From Shewanella amazonensis SB2B (GTDB taxonomy: Bacteria > Pseudomonadota > Gammaproteobacteria > Enterobacterales > Shewanellaceae): a stretch of 64,000 nt of DNA. The position numbers and the translations under genes were made by a program. The stretch covers positions 4,166,501-4,230,500 of the forward strand of contig NC_008700.1 in the NCBI RefSeq assembly GCF_000015245.1, read 5' to 3'. The notes under the pieces are model-generated. The model was not told where the DNA came from, did not search any database, and saw nothing but the letters and a program-made list of their open reading frames with translations. Below are positions 9,665 through 18,475 of this stretch, piece after piece. How positions within the stretch are numbered: position 1 is the stretch's first letter; each line of letters begins with the position of its first letter.

Positions 9665-10270
9665 TCAGCGGCGGTATTGGCAGCGCGAGTGGTCACCTTG
9701 CTTTGGGCCGTCGGCGCCGCACTTGAGGCAACGCCACTCTCCCATTCTCGCCTTCAGTTCATCCTGATGGTGGGCACCGCCGCCACTGGAAGCAAGTAAG
9801 TCTTCCAGCTGCGAAATCCGGGTATCCAGCCAGCGGCAGTTAGGATCGTTGGCAACCTTACCACGACCTTTGTCCGATGACGTTTTGGATACCTTGCTGC
9901 GTTTGTCTGTGGAAACCGGTTTATCCCTGCTACCTTCCCACTGCCAGTCACGGGATTCGGGCCCAAATTCCATGGCAGGCTTGACCTCTGTGGGTATGGC
10001 AAGCGGACGCCCTTCACTGTCGAGGGCCGTTTCTCTGCTCTGTTGGCGCGGCCTGAGCAAGCTTTGATTATTCAGCACCTGAGTGTCGGCAGCAGACTGA
10101 CCCGGTACAGACTCTTCCGGCGCCGCTGGTGTGGCCTTGATAAGGGATTCATATTCGCTGGCGCCTTCGTCCACGACGTGGCGGGCAAGCAGGGTTGAAG
10201 GCGCGCCCACCCATAAGGTGACCAGCAGCCATGGCATAAACCAAAATGAAAGGCGGTTGAGAGGTGACAT
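9665..10270 (-). CDS. Uncharacterised secreted protein with C-terminal cysteines
   Basis: I do not recognise this 201-residue protein. The N-terminus has a hydrophobic segment (FWFMPWLLVTLWV) ending near A-P-S-T-L-L-A, consistent with a signal peptide. The middle is polar and low-complexity, with many Ser, Pro and Lys residues. The C-terminal 65 residues look folded: N-C-R-W-L-D-T-R-I-S-Q-L-E-D-L-L, a Gly-rich turn, then E-W-R-C-L-K-C-G and a last Cys, four cysteines in all. A strong AGGAGG precedes the start. It is 119 bp upstream of gor on the same strand. Any link to thiol chemistry is speculation. Confidence 0.75.
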   Translation of the reverse strand: MSPLNRLSFWFMPWLLVTLWVGAPSTLLARHVVDEGASEYESLIKATPAAPEESVPGQSAADTQVLNNQSLLRPRQQSRETALDSEGRPLAIPTEVKPAMEFGPESRDWQWEGSRDKPVSTDKRSKVSKTSSDKGRGKVANDPNCRWLDTRISQLEDLLASSGGGAHHQDELKARMGEWRCLKCGADGPKQGDHSRCQYRR

Positions 10271-10380
10271 TCCCTGTCCTCCTGTTGGTGATGCAGGCGC
10301 TGACGTTTACCTGCGGCATCTGTCTGCAACCATGGGGCAATCCGGCCCCATCTGTGTTTCACAAGTGTAGTTCAGACCCT

Positions 10381-11073
10381 TTAAAACGCCCAGGCAAGGC
10401 GGACACCGGCAAAGGTTTCATCCCTTGCCTCATCGCCCATGTCGACCTCGATATCTTTTCCGGCAATGACCCGGCTGACATGGGCCGAAGCCGTCAGGTT
10501 GTCAGCAAATGCCCAGGCGGCTTCGAGGCCAAATTGCAGGTGATTGGCACCATTATGGGCTTCGGTAACATATTGAAAGTCGAACCCCTGAGTCAGGTAG
10601 GGACTCAGGGTGACTTGTTCCCCAAGATGCCAGTTGCTGTGCAGACTCAGCTCCACAAAATAGCCGCCCGCTTCGGTGTTGTAGGTGTAAGCAATGGATG
10701 GCACCAGGTAATCCCAGCGGGTCCAGGCAAGTTCGGCAAAGAGTTCATTGTCGCTGCAGCGCAGATCTCCATAGGCTTCTATGCGCTGTACGCCCACGAT
10801 GGCCTCCAGCGTTTCGTGCAAATGCAGCTGGTATTCCACGCCAAAGTTCCACTCGGTAAAGTGCTCGCTGTCGGCACGCCCAACCAGCGCAAAGGCGCTG
10901 ACATCGCCCACTGTGGCAGAAGCACCGGCCCAAGCTATTCCGCCTTGGGGCAGGTTATTGCGTCCTTCAGACACATATTTGCTGTCCCACCCCAGCTCCA
11001 TGGCAAACTCAGGCGCTGCCGCCATTACCGGCAATGCCATAAAGGCGATTAGGGCAATCGCTGTGCGTTTCAT
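10381..11073 (-). CDS. Predicted outer-membrane beta-barrel protein
   Basis: A 230-residue protein with a clear signal peptide (MKRTAIALIAFMALPVMAAA) and alternating aromatic beta-strand patterns. It ends in G-V-R-L-A-W-A-F, a typical C-terminal Phe recognised by the BAM machinery. The segment WDSKYVSEGRNN recalls the start of TorF-type porins. Function is unknown; transport or surface structure are plausible. The start at 11073 is chosen over an ATG 9 bp upstream because AGGA lies 8 bases before it. Confidence 0.78.
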   Translation of the reverse strand: MKRTAIALIAFMALPVMAAAPEFAMELGWDSKYVSEGRNNLPQGGIAWAGASATVGDVSAFALVGRADSEHFTEWNFGVEYQLHLHETLEAIVGVQRIEAYGDLRCSDNELFAELAWTRWDYLVPSIAYTYNTEAGGYFVELSLHSNWHLGEQVTLSPYLTQGFDFQYVTEAHNGANHLQFGLEAAWAFADNLTASAHVSRVIAGKDIEVDMGDEARDETFAGVRLAWAF

Positions 11074-11320
11074 ACCACCCATCCTGAATCTGTTTTACTC
11101 TTGGGCGAATATTAATACTGGGCCAGCGCCAGTAAATGAGAATTGATAGCATTTGCGGAGCGGTCAACAAAGTTGACAATGTAAACTGCAAAAGGATGCA
11201 AAACCCGATACAGATCAATGAAAATCTGCCGCGTCCAATGCAGTCAACTGGCTGGTGGATTGCTTTACCTTGATAAATCCGGCGCCAGCCCTTATGTATG
11301 CTCCATGGCCCAGGCCGCAA

Positions 11321-11361
11321 CTGCTTTGCAAAACCTGCTTTGCACGACACTATTTGCACGA
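11321..11361 (+). promoter_or_regulatory. Three TTTGCA direct repeats in the prlC upstream region
   Basis: TTTGCA occurs at 11325, 11339 and 11353, spaced exactly 14 bp apart, overlapping CTGCTTTGCA and TTTGCACGA longer repeats. GATAAT follows at 11360. The array lies 16-55 bp before the prlC start. It could be a direct-repeat operator or promoter elements; I cannot name the regulator. The rest of the 300 bp gap between the barrel gene and prlC shows nothing else I recognise. Confidence 0.4.
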
Positions 11362-11376
11362 TAATAAGGGATCTCC

Positions 11377-13413
11377 ATGACCAATCCACTGCTTGCGGCC
11401 AACGCGCTGCCCCCCTTTTCGGCCATCAAGCCAGAGCATATTCAGCCAGCGGTCGAGCAGGCCATAGACCACTGCCGGGCAGAAATTGCACGGGTACTGG
11501 AACGTGGTGATTTCAGCTGGCAGGGACTGGTTGCGCCCCTGGAGGAAGCTGACGATCGCCTCAGCAAACTTTGGTCACCGGTATCGCACATGAACTCAGT
11601 GCTCAGCACAGAAGCATGGCGCGCGGCCCACGACGCTTGCCTGCCGCTTCTGTCTGAGTATGGCACCTTTGTGGGCCAGCATCAGGGGCTGTATCAGGCC
11701 TATAAAACCCTTAAAAATTCTGATGAATTTCAAGGTCTGTCCAAGGCGCAGCAACAGGTGATTGACCATGCCCTGCGAGACTTTGAACTCTCGGGTATTG
11801 GCTTGGATGACGACAAAAAGGCCCGTTATGGCGAAATAGTCAAACGCCTGTCGGAACTGTCGAGCAGCTTCTCCAATCAGGTGTTGGATGCCACCCACGC
11901 CTGGCAGAAGCTCATCACCGATGAGTCCGAACTTAAGGGTCTGCCTGAATCGGCCCTTGCTGCAGCACGCGCCATGGCAGAAGAAAAAGGCGAGCAGGGG
12001 TATCTGTTCACCCTCGACTTCCCATCGTATTTGCCTGTGATGATGTACAGCGAAAACCGTGAACTGCGCCAGGAGTGCTACACCGCCTTCGTGACCCGCG
12101 CCTCGGATCAGGGCCCCAACGCCGGTGAATTTGACAATGGCCCCTTGATGGAAGAGTTGCTGGCGCTGCGCCACGAGCTGGCCACCCTGCTCGGTTTCGA
12201 CAGCTTTGCCCACAAGTCGCTGGCCACCAAGATGGCCGAAACACCGGGCCAGGTTATCAGCTTCCTGAATGAGCTGGCCCTGCACTCTCGTCCACAGGCC
12301 AAACAGGAGCTGGATGAGCTCAAGGCCTTCGCCGCGAAAGAATATGGCCAAACCGACCTCAAGGCATGGGATTTAAGCTTTTACGCCGAAAAACTCAAAC
12401 AGCACAGATACGAAATTTCCCAGGAAGAACTGCGCCCTTACTTTCCCGAAAACAAGGTACTGAGCGGCCTCTTCCACACGGTAGAGCGTCTCTTTGGCAT
12501 GAAGATAGTCGAGCAGCAGGAATTTGACCGCTGGCATAAGGACGTGCGCTTCTTCCACATTATGGACAGCGAAGGCGAGCACAGAGGCAGCTTCTATCTG
12601 GATCTCTACGCCCGCAGCGGTAAACGCGGCGGCGCCTGGATGGACGAGTGCCGGGTTCGTCGTCAAACCCCCGATGGGCTGCAAAAACCCGTGGCTTACC
12701 TCACCTGTAACTTCAATGGTCCCGTGGGCAATAAACCAGCGCTCTTTACCCATGACGAAGTGGTTACCCTGTTCCATGAGTTTGGCCATGGCATCCACCA
12801 TATGCTGACCAAGGTAGAGGTAGGCGGTGTATCCGGTATCAATGGTGTGCCCTGGGATGCCGTGGAGCTGCCAAGCCAGTTCCTCGAGAATTGGTGCTGG
12901 GAAGAAGCAGCCCTCGGCGAAATCTCCGGCCACTACGAAACCGGCGAGCCGCTGCCCAAGGCCATGCTGGACAAGATGTTGGCGGCCAAAAATTTCCAAT
13001 CCGCCATGATGATGGTGCGCCAGCTGGAGTTTTCGCTGTTCGATTTCCGCCTGCACCTGGAATACAACGGCGAAGACGGTGCCCGCATTCAGGAAACTCT
13101 GGACGAAGTGCGTCAGCAGGTGGCCGTGGTGATCCCCCCCAGCTTTAATCGCTTCCAGCACAGCTTCTCCCATATTTTTGCCGGGGGATATGCCGCAGGT
13201 TACTACAGCTACAAGTGGGCCGAAGTACTGTCGGCCGATGCCTTCTCGCGGTTTGAAGCTGAAGGTATCTTTAATCCAGATACGGGGCGCGACTTCCTTA
13301 CCCATATCCTTGAGATGGGTGGCAGCGAAGAGCCCATGGAACTGTTCCGCCGCTTCATGGGCCGGGAGCCCAATACAGATGCGCTACTGCGCCACAGCGG
13401 CATTCAGCACTGA
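11377..13413 (+). CDS. prlC: Oligopeptidase A, M3 zinc metallopeptidase
   Basis: Cytosolic zinc metallopeptidase of 678 residues that degrades short peptides, including cleaved signal peptides. The M3 zinc site HEFGHGIHH begins near residue 467, with the downstream Glu ligand in the NWCWEEAAL region. Length and the N-terminal NPLLAANALPPFSAIKPEHI match E. coli PrlC/OpdA. AAGGG lies upstream of the start. The gene appears to be monocistronic, closed by a UUCG-type terminator. Confidence 0.96.
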   Translation: MTNPLLAANALPPFSAIKPEHIQPAVEQAIDHCRAEIARVLERGDFSWQGLVAPLEEADDRLSKLWSPVSHMNSVLSTEAWRAAHDACLPLLSEYGTFVGQHQGLYQAYKTLKNSDEFQGLSKAQQQVIDHALRDFELSGIGLDDDKKARYGEIVKRLSELSSSFSNQVLDATHAWQKLITDESELKGLPESALAAARAMAEEKGEQGYLFTLDFPSYLPVMMYSENRELRQECYTAFVTRASDQGPNAGEFDNGPLMEELLALRHELATLLGFDSFAHKSLATKMAETPGQVISFLNELALHSRPQAKQELDELKAFAAKEYGQTDLKAWDLSFYAEKLKQHRYEISQEELRPYFPENKVLSGLFHTVERLFGMKIVEQQEFDRWHKDVRFFHIMDSEGEHRGSFYLDLYARSGKRGGAWMDECRVRRQTPDGLQKPVAYLTCNFNGPVGNKPALFTHDEVVTLFHEFGHGIHHMLTKVEVGGVSGINGVPWDAVELPSQFLENWCWEEAALGEISGHYETGEPLPKAMLDKMLAAKNFQSAMMMVRQLEFSLFDFRLHLEYNGEDGARIQETLDEVRQQVAVVIPPSFNRFQHSFSHIFAGGYAAGYYSYKWAEVLSADAFSRFEAEGIFNPDTGRDFLTHILEMGGSEEPMELFRRFMGREPNTDALLRHSGIQH

Positions 13414-13428
13414 GATTGATTTCATCTT

Positions 13429-13452
13429 AAAGGCGCTTCGGCGCCTTTTTTA
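13429..13452 (+). terminator. Terminator after prlC
   Basis: Stem AAGGCGC, stable TTCG tetraloop, stem GCGCCTT, followed by a run of T. It begins 16 bp after the prlC stop. Confidence 0.88.
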
Positions 13453-13552
13453 TTACTCCGACAGGAAGGCCTTGTGGCTACACTGACAGTTGCCCGCTGG
13501 TAGGACCTCTGTTAGCCTTTCTCTTTACGCAAAAACTCTAAACTACGAATCC

Positions 13553-14083
13553 ATGAACCTGTATTTCAGACTTATCTGGTTGTTTTTATGGCGTGTTCGC
13601 CACTGCCGCTCCATTGGTTTTCTCGACACCAGCCTCATTGAGTATCGCGCCTTACCATCAGACTGCGACATCAATATGCACCTGACCAACAGTCGTTATC
13701 CGGCCTTTATGGACCTGGCCCGTACCTACATGCTGGCGGAAATGGGGCTGTTAAAGCGTTTTCTCAAGCTAAAATGGATGCCCATAGTCAACGCCGCGGA
13801 ATTCACCTATATCCGCGACATCAAGCCACTGCAGAAATTTACCATCGAGAGCCGTGTAGTCGGGTGGGACGAAAAATATTTTTATATTGATCAGCGCTTT
13901 GTCAGCGAACGTGGACTGCACTGCATAGTGCATGTGCGCGGGGTTTTTGTGTGTAACCGCAAGCAGGTGCCCATCAGTGAACTGGTGCGTGAAGCGGGCT
14001 ATGAAGGCGACGCACCTGAGTTGTCGCCCGAAGTGCAGAAATGGAAGGCTTTTTTGCAGCTCAAGAAAGAGCGTAACAGCTAA
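13553..14083 (+). CDS. Thioesterase-like hot-dog fold protein
   Basis: A 176-residue protein of the 4HBT/THEM6-like group. The conserved thioesterase segment C-D-I-N-M-H-L-T-N-S-R-Y lies near residue 39, with hydrophobic residues before it (NLYFRLIWLFLWRV), so it may associate with the membrane. Likely acts on acyl thioesters, but members of this family are poorly characterised. The start at 13553 is preferred to a longer frame because homologous proteins begin near MNLYFRL; its ribosome site is weak. It shares the 4 bp CTAA with the convergent GST gene. Confidence 0.82.
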   Translation: MNLYFRLIWLFLWRVRHCRSIGFLDTSLIEYRALPSDCDINMHLTNSRYPAFMDLARTYMLAEMGLLKRFLKLKWMPIVNAAEFTYIRDIKPLQKFTIESRVVGWDEKYFYIDQRFVSERGLHCIVHVRGVFVCNRKQVPISELVREAGYEGDAPELSPEVQKWKAFLQLKKERNS

Positions 14084-14733
14084 GGAATGAGTTTGAGTCC
14101 GCTAGTCTCTTCGGCGGCGGCGAGCTGTGCCTCCTCGGCCACCAGCTCCCAGGCGCCGCGGATTTTTGCCTGCTGGCGGTAACGGCAGAGGTTTTCCAAC
14201 TCCAGCAGGGACAGAAGCTCAAACGCGGGTTCAAGACAGGGCACCAGGGCGCAGTCAGCCAGGGTAAAGCCATCCCCCACCAACCAATGGGAATTGGCCA
14301 GTTCATCATCAATGCTGGCCAATACCTGCAGCAAACGCTGTTTGACCTGTGCCATGGCCAGCTCATTGCGATGTTCAGGTGCCATGCTCAATTGCTGCTC
14401 CAGCAAAAACAGCTGATTGCTGATGTCGTTATCGATAATCCTGTCCCATAAACGCACCCTCAGGCAGTCGGCGCTGTCTTTTGGCAACAGGCGGGTTCCG
14501 CCGGGTATATGTTGATCCAGGTATTCGATGATGATGGTCGATTCGGGTAACAGGCTGCCATCAGAGCATTTAAGCAGTGGCAGCTTGCAGGGAGGGTAAA
14601 TCTTGCTGAATGTCTGACGTTGTATGGGATCCCTGAGCTCAGTGACCCGGGGATAAAAGTTGACCTGCTTTTCATACAATCCAAGCAGAACTTTTTGGGA
14701 ATATCGCGACAACGGGTGGTAAAAGAGCTCCAT
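14080..14733 (-). CDS. Glutathione S-transferase family protein
   Basis: A 217-residue GST-like protein. The thioredoxin-fold N-domain contains HPLSRYSQKVLLGLYEK, the cis-Pro segment CKLPLLKC and the glutathione-binding ES pair in LLPESTIIIEYLD. An all-helical C-domain follows, with LVGDGFTLADCALVPCL. It probably conjugates or reduces with glutathione, though some relatives are stress factors without activity. It is read in the same direction as the LysR gene 46 bp upstream and overlaps the convergent thioesterase-like gene by 4 bp. Confidence 0.88.
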   Translation of the reverse strand: MELFYHPLSRYSQKVLLGLYEKQVNFYPRVTELRDPIQRQTFSKIYPPCKLPLLKCSDGSLLPESTIIIEYLDQHIPGGTRLLPKDSADCLRVRLWDRIIDNDISNQLFLLEQQLSMAPEHRNELAMAQVKQRLLQVLASIDDELANSHWLVGDGFTLADCALVPCLEPAFELLSLLELENLCRYRQQAKIRGAWELVAEEAQLAAAEETSGLKLIP

Positions 14734-14779
14734 GGAATCCGGCTCCCAATCAAACGCCCTTTGTTTAATTTAGTTGGTT

Positions 14780-15679
14780 TTAGCGGGATTGGATCAACCG
14801 CTCCTTCAGAAAGTCGAGAAATACCCGCACTCTGGGGGGAGTATTCTCTTTATAGGGATGCAGGGCATACACGCCGCCTTCGCGTAAATGATAATCCGGC
14901 AAAAGCAGTTCCAAGGCCCCGGACGCCAAATGCTCGTTCACCAGATTATCGGGCAGTATTGCCACCCCCAGCCCCTGCAGCGCCATGGCAATCAGGCCAT
15001 TGGTACTGTTGCAGCTGATAAATGGAGTGATCCTGACCCGAAACTCCTCACCCTGACCATTGTGCAACGTCCAGGTTTTCGGCAAATGGCCGGACGCATG
15101 CGCCAACCATTGATGATGCTGTAAGTTGTCGGGGTGCAAGGGCTTTCCATGAGCCGCCACATACTCGGGGCTGGCCACCAACTGCTCATCAAAACTGCCA
15201 AGCTTAATGGCCCTGAATTCTGAATCTTCCGGCCAACCTGCCTGTATGGCCACGTCAATTTGATGTTCGAGGAGGTTGAGCTTGCTGTCCTCCAGCATCA
15301 ATGTCAGACGAATGTTGGGGTAACGGCGATGAAAGTCGCCGATAAGGGGCAGCAGGTTATGTTCTCCCAGACCAACCGGCGCCGTGACCCTGAGGCTACC
15401 GTGAAGATGCTCATCCGCCGGGCGGGTCACAGCCTCTGCCTGCCTTGCCAGCTGCAATAGTTCGCCGCAGTAATGAAAAAACTCCCGCCCATCTTCGGTC
15501 AGGCTGATACGCCTCGTGGTGCGGTGAAGCAGCTCGCAGCCCAACCGCTCTTCCAGCTTTTTCAGGTGCTGGCTCACCATGGAGCGGCTGATCCCCAACA
15601 CTTCTGCGGCCATGGTCAGTGACCCTTGCTCTACAACCGAAGCAAACACCAGCATGCGGTACAATTGTGAAGCGTCCAT
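14780..15679 (-). CDS. LysR-family transcription regulator
   Basis: A 299-residue regulator with N-terminal HTH (MVFASVVEQGSLTMAAEVLG then SRSMVSQHLKKLE) of the AaeR/AphB-like subgroup, where an L-x-x-L-E-E-R-L-G linker follows. The C-terminal domain is a normal LysR effector-binding fold. It is divergent from an NmrA-like oxidoreductase gene 115 bp away. By the common LysR arrangement it probably controls that gene and possibly the GST behind it (inference). A small TTTG-N6-CAAA inverted repeat lies at 15698-15711 in the shared region. Confidence 0.9.
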   Translation of the reverse strand: MDASQLYRMLVFASVVEQGSLTMAAEVLGISRSMVSQHLKKLEERLGCELLHRTTRRISLTEDGREFFHYCGELLQLARQAEAVTRPADEHLHGSLRVTAPVGLGEHNLLPLIGDFHRRYPNIRLTLMLEDSKLNLLEHQIDVAIQAGWPEDSEFRAIKLGSFDEQLVASPEYVAAHGKPLHPDNLQHHQWLAHASGHLPKTWTLHNGQGEEFRVRITPFISCNSTNGLIAMALQGLGVAILPDNLVNEHLASGALELLLPDYHLREGGVYALHPYKENTPPRVRVFLDFLKERLIQSR

Positions 15680-15794
15680 GGGCGACCTTTTGTTAAGTTT
15701 GAATTACCAAAGATATAAGTAAATCACTCATTATCCGATTTCGCCACGGGAATAAACTGAGCACCTCATTCATACCAACCCTGAGGTACTCAAG

Positions 15795-16649
15795 ATGATC
15801 CTGATACTCGGCGCCAGTGGTGAACTGGCCACCCTTACTGCCAATGCCCTGAACACTCTTGGCAATACCGAAATTGTACGACTGGGCAGCCGCTCACCGG
15901 ACAAACTGGATGCGACACTTGGCCATGTTGTGTTTGCCGACTATGACCAGCCAGACTCTCTGGATGCAGCCATGGCGGGAGCAGACAAGGTACTGTTTAT
16001 TTCCGGTAATACCCCCAATGATATCCGTCTGGGTCAACATCTGCGGGTTATCGCCGCCGCCAAAAAGGCCGGGGTTGCCCAGCTGGTATACACCAGTTTT
16101 CAATCACCCTCGCTGGACAGCGCCTTCAGTTTCGGCGCCAGTCATGCCGCCACCGAAGCGGCCATCAGCGCGGCAGCCATTCCCGCCACTGTGGTACGCA
16201 ATGCCTTTTATGCCGAGCTGCAACTGATGGGCCTGAGCCACACACTGGAGACAGGCGTACTGACCCATGCCGCAGCAGAGGGCCGCTTTGCCCCCGTAAG
16301 CAAACAGGATTTGGCCGAGGCGCTGGCGCGAATATTGATGACCGATGGCCACACAGGCAAGATTTACGAACTGACCGGGCCTGAACTCCTGTCCTATGCG
16401 GACATCGCCGCCCTGATTGGACAGCTCAGTGGTAACGCCATCAGTACCCACCTCATTTCGGCCCAGGCCCAAGTCGATACGCTGCTGAATATGGGATTAC
16501 CGGCATTTTTAGCCACGGCACTCGGCGGGGCCAGTCGGGCCATTGCCGCAGGGGAATATGATAAGCGCAGCGATGATTTAGCCCTGCTGCTTGGCCGCGC
16601 ACCCACAAGTTTGGCCACTGTCATCAAAGGAGCGTTGAAGCCAAACTGA
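15795..16649 (+). CDS. NmrA-like NAD(P)-binding oxidoreductase
   Basis: A 284-residue Rossmann protein of the atypical short-chain dehydrogenase group. The dinucleotide site is at the very start (MILILGASGELA; GxxGxxA type), followed by LVYTSFQSP and a substrate-binding C-half with GPELLSYADIAALIGQLSG. It resembles quinone oxidoreductase 2 / NmrA proteins, which bind NADP(H) and respond to redox or electrophile stress. GAGG about 9 bases upstream supports the start. Divergent from the LysR regulator. Confidence 0.88.
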   Translation: MILILGASGELATLTANALNTLGNTEIVRLGSRSPDKLDATLGHVVFADYDQPDSLDAAMAGADKVLFISGNTPNDIRLGQHLRVIAAAKKAGVAQLVYTSFQSPSLDSAFSFGASHAATEAAISAAAIPATVVRNAFYAELQLMGLSHTLETGVLTHAAAEGRFAPVSKQDLAEALARILMTDGHTGKIYELTGPELLSYADIAALIGQLSGNAISTHLISAQAQVDTLLNMGLPAFLATALGGASRAIAAGEYDKRSDDLALLLGRAPTSLATVIKGALKPN

Positions 16650-16695
16650 GTGTGCAAGTACACTGGCAAGGCCATTCACAGTTTCAGGGAAGTCC

Positions 16696-17382
16696 ATGAA
16701 AATTGAATCCTTTGCCAGTATTTATCAGCGCGCCGCCGAGCGCAAAGGCGGCGCCGATGCGCTGGAAGCCCTGCTGCCTCAGTCTTTGTCTGCCGACGAA
16801 TATCAGGAGTATTCCGACGACCGCCTGCTGTCGGCCATGAGCAAACAGATATTTCAGAGTGGCTTTGTGTGGAAGGTAGTAGATGCCAAGTGGCCAGCCT
16901 ATGAAACAGCGTTCTTTGGTTTCGATCCGCTGAAAGTGCTGTTGATGTCACCGGAGCAGCTCACCGCTCGGGCCAGCGACCCTGGCCTTATCCGCCATGC
17001 CAAAAAGACCCAGGCCATTTACGACAATGCCCTGATGATAAAAGACATTGCTGCTGAACATGGCAGTTTCGCGCGCTATATCGCCCTCTGGCCCGGGGAA
17101 GAGATCACCTCGCTGTGGCAGGTGCTCAAAAAGCGTGGTGCGCGGCTTGGGGGCAATACAGGCCCTTACTTCCTGCGCGCCACAGGGAAAGACACCTTCT
17201 TGCTGACTTCAGATGTGGAAGCTTATCTGAGGGCAACAGGCCTGGTGGATGCCGGGATGGCCACCCAAAAGGGGCTGACCCAGGCTCAGGCCGCCTTTAA
17301 CCACTGGCAGGCTGAATCGGGCCGGACGCTGGCACAAATCAGCCGCATTATTGCCTGTGGCGTGGGTGACAACCGGATTTAA
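16696..17382 (+). CDS. DNA-3-methyladenine glycosylase I family protein
   Basis: Helix-hairpin-helix DNA glycosylase-like protein of 228 residues that would excise alkylated adenine in base-excision repair. It shows SDDRLLSAMSKQIFQSGFVW, corresponding to the Tag core, and LGGNTGPYFLRATGKDTFLLT. It is longer and diverged from E. coli Tag (187 residues), and I do not see the Cys/His zinc-snap residues of E. coli Tag, so activity may differ. It ends in a 4 bp TTAA shared with the convergent TorF-type gene. Confidence 0.83.
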   Translation: MKIESFASIYQRAAERKGGADALEALLPQSLSADEYQEYSDDRLLSAMSKQIFQSGFVWKVVDAKWPAYETAFFGFDPLKVLLMSPEQLTARASDPGLIRHAKKTQAIYDNALMIKDIAAEHGSFARYIALWPGEEITSLWQVLKKRGARLGGNTGPYFLRATGKDTFLLTSDVEAYLRATGLVDAGMATQKGLTQAQAAFNHWQAESGRTLAQISRIIACGVGDNRI

Positions 17383-18110
17383 AATGCCTTGCTGATCCCA
17401 ACCACAAAGCGGTCGTCGAAAATCTCGGTTTGGGTACCGTAAACCTTGTGGTCTGTGTCTACCGTACTACCGTGGTATCTCAGATCCAGGGTATAACCTG
17501 CCCAGGATTTGGATACACCCAGGTTCCAGTGGCCCCAGCCCTCGGCGCCTTCGCCATCCAGGTCCTGATAACCCACAGAGCCTGACAGCTGAACACCGTT
17601 GTCAAAGGAATAGCTTGGGTGAATCGCATAGTTGACCCCTTGCCAGCCAGCTACGCCAAACCAGTCATCAAGGGTGGGGGTGACTTCCAGCTGCATATTC
17701 AGTTGGCCGAACTGTCTACCGACTTTCAACCACAGCTCGGTGTAATTGCTGTAAGACGCGCCGGGATAGAGGTAAGAAAACACCATCACATCATAGGTGA
17801 AACCTGATTCACCAAATTCACCGGCCTTGCCGATAAAAGGCCCTGTTACCACTTCCAGATTCGGATCGGCAAACTTGATATTGGAGCCAAAGAAGCCGGC
17901 ATACCAACCCGCATCGTTGCTCCAGCTCAGGGTGCCCTGAATCGCGGGCACGTCGCCGTCCATGGTTTCGGACTCGCCACGGAACACGTAGTCGCTGGCG
18001 ATGGTCAGCTTGCCACCCAGGGTGCCGCCGAATACTTTGGCTTCTTCTGCCATCACGCCACTGGAACACGCAATGGTGGCCAAGACCAACAGGGTTTTAT
18101 TCAATTTCAT
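17379..18110 (-). CDS. TorF-family putative porin
   Basis: Outer-membrane beta-barrel of 243 residues. It has a signal peptide (MKLNKTLLVLATIACSSGVMA) and the family opening KLTIASDYVFRGES, then repeated aromatic beta-strands, and ends in V-G-I-S-K-A-F with a C-terminal Phe. This matches TIGR02001/TorF-type proteins, which are common in Shewanella and Vibrio and are sometimes linked to anaerobic respiration loci. No such genes adjoin it here. GAGG supports starts at 18113 or 18110; a GTG at 18116 is less likely. Confidence 0.87.
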   Translation of the reverse strand: MKLNKTLLVLATIACSSGVMAEEAKVFGGTLGGKLTIASDYVFRGESETMDGDVPAIQGTLSWSNDAGWYAGFFGSNIKFADPNLEVVTGPFIGKAGEFGESGFTYDVMVFSYLYPGASYSNYTELWLKVGRQFGQLNMQLEVTPTLDDWFGVAGWQGVNYAIHPSYSFDNGVQLSGSVGYQDLDGEGAEGWGHWNLGVSKSWAGYTLDLRYHGSTVDTDHKVYGTQTEIFDDRFVVGISKAF

Positions 18111-18116
18111 CATCAC

Positions 18117-18475
18117 TGCCTCTTAATGTGGGGTTTCCCGCTGAAGGCAATGATAAAGCGCGGTTATGAATGGCCTTGATGAGACGCGTGAACAGCTCGC
18201 GACAGTTTATGAAGAAATATGAATAACTGATGACACAGGTTATCGAGTACCTTTCTGGCCGCACCAAATGTTAATAAATCGCTAAATACATGCAAATAAA
18301 AGAGATTTTTGCATTCCTTTACACTTTTCAGCCATTAGCTGACTTGAGCTGCCGCCCCCTGTGTGAGATAACTGGCTGATCATAAATTCAGTATTAAAAA
18401 TGGGCGATTTGTCTGGGTATCGAGCGCTTTTTATCCGCACAACCCCGTGAGCCCAGACATAAAAAGGAGATTTCA
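18117..18475. promoter_or_regulatory. Divergent promoter region of porin and RND pump
   Basis: A 359 bp gene-free gap between the TorF-type gene and the RND operon. It contains an inverted repeat, ATGCAAA at 18290-18296 and TTTGCAT at 18308-18314 with an 11-base spacer, about 160 bp before the pump adaptor. It could be an operator for a pump regulator, but no regulator gene adjoins. AAAGGAG before 18476 is the ribosome site. Confidence 0.4.

Noticed and set aside
12373..13305. Long open frame antisense to prlC (310 codons)
   Set aside because: Shadow of the well-supported oligopeptidase A gene, without protein-like features of its own.
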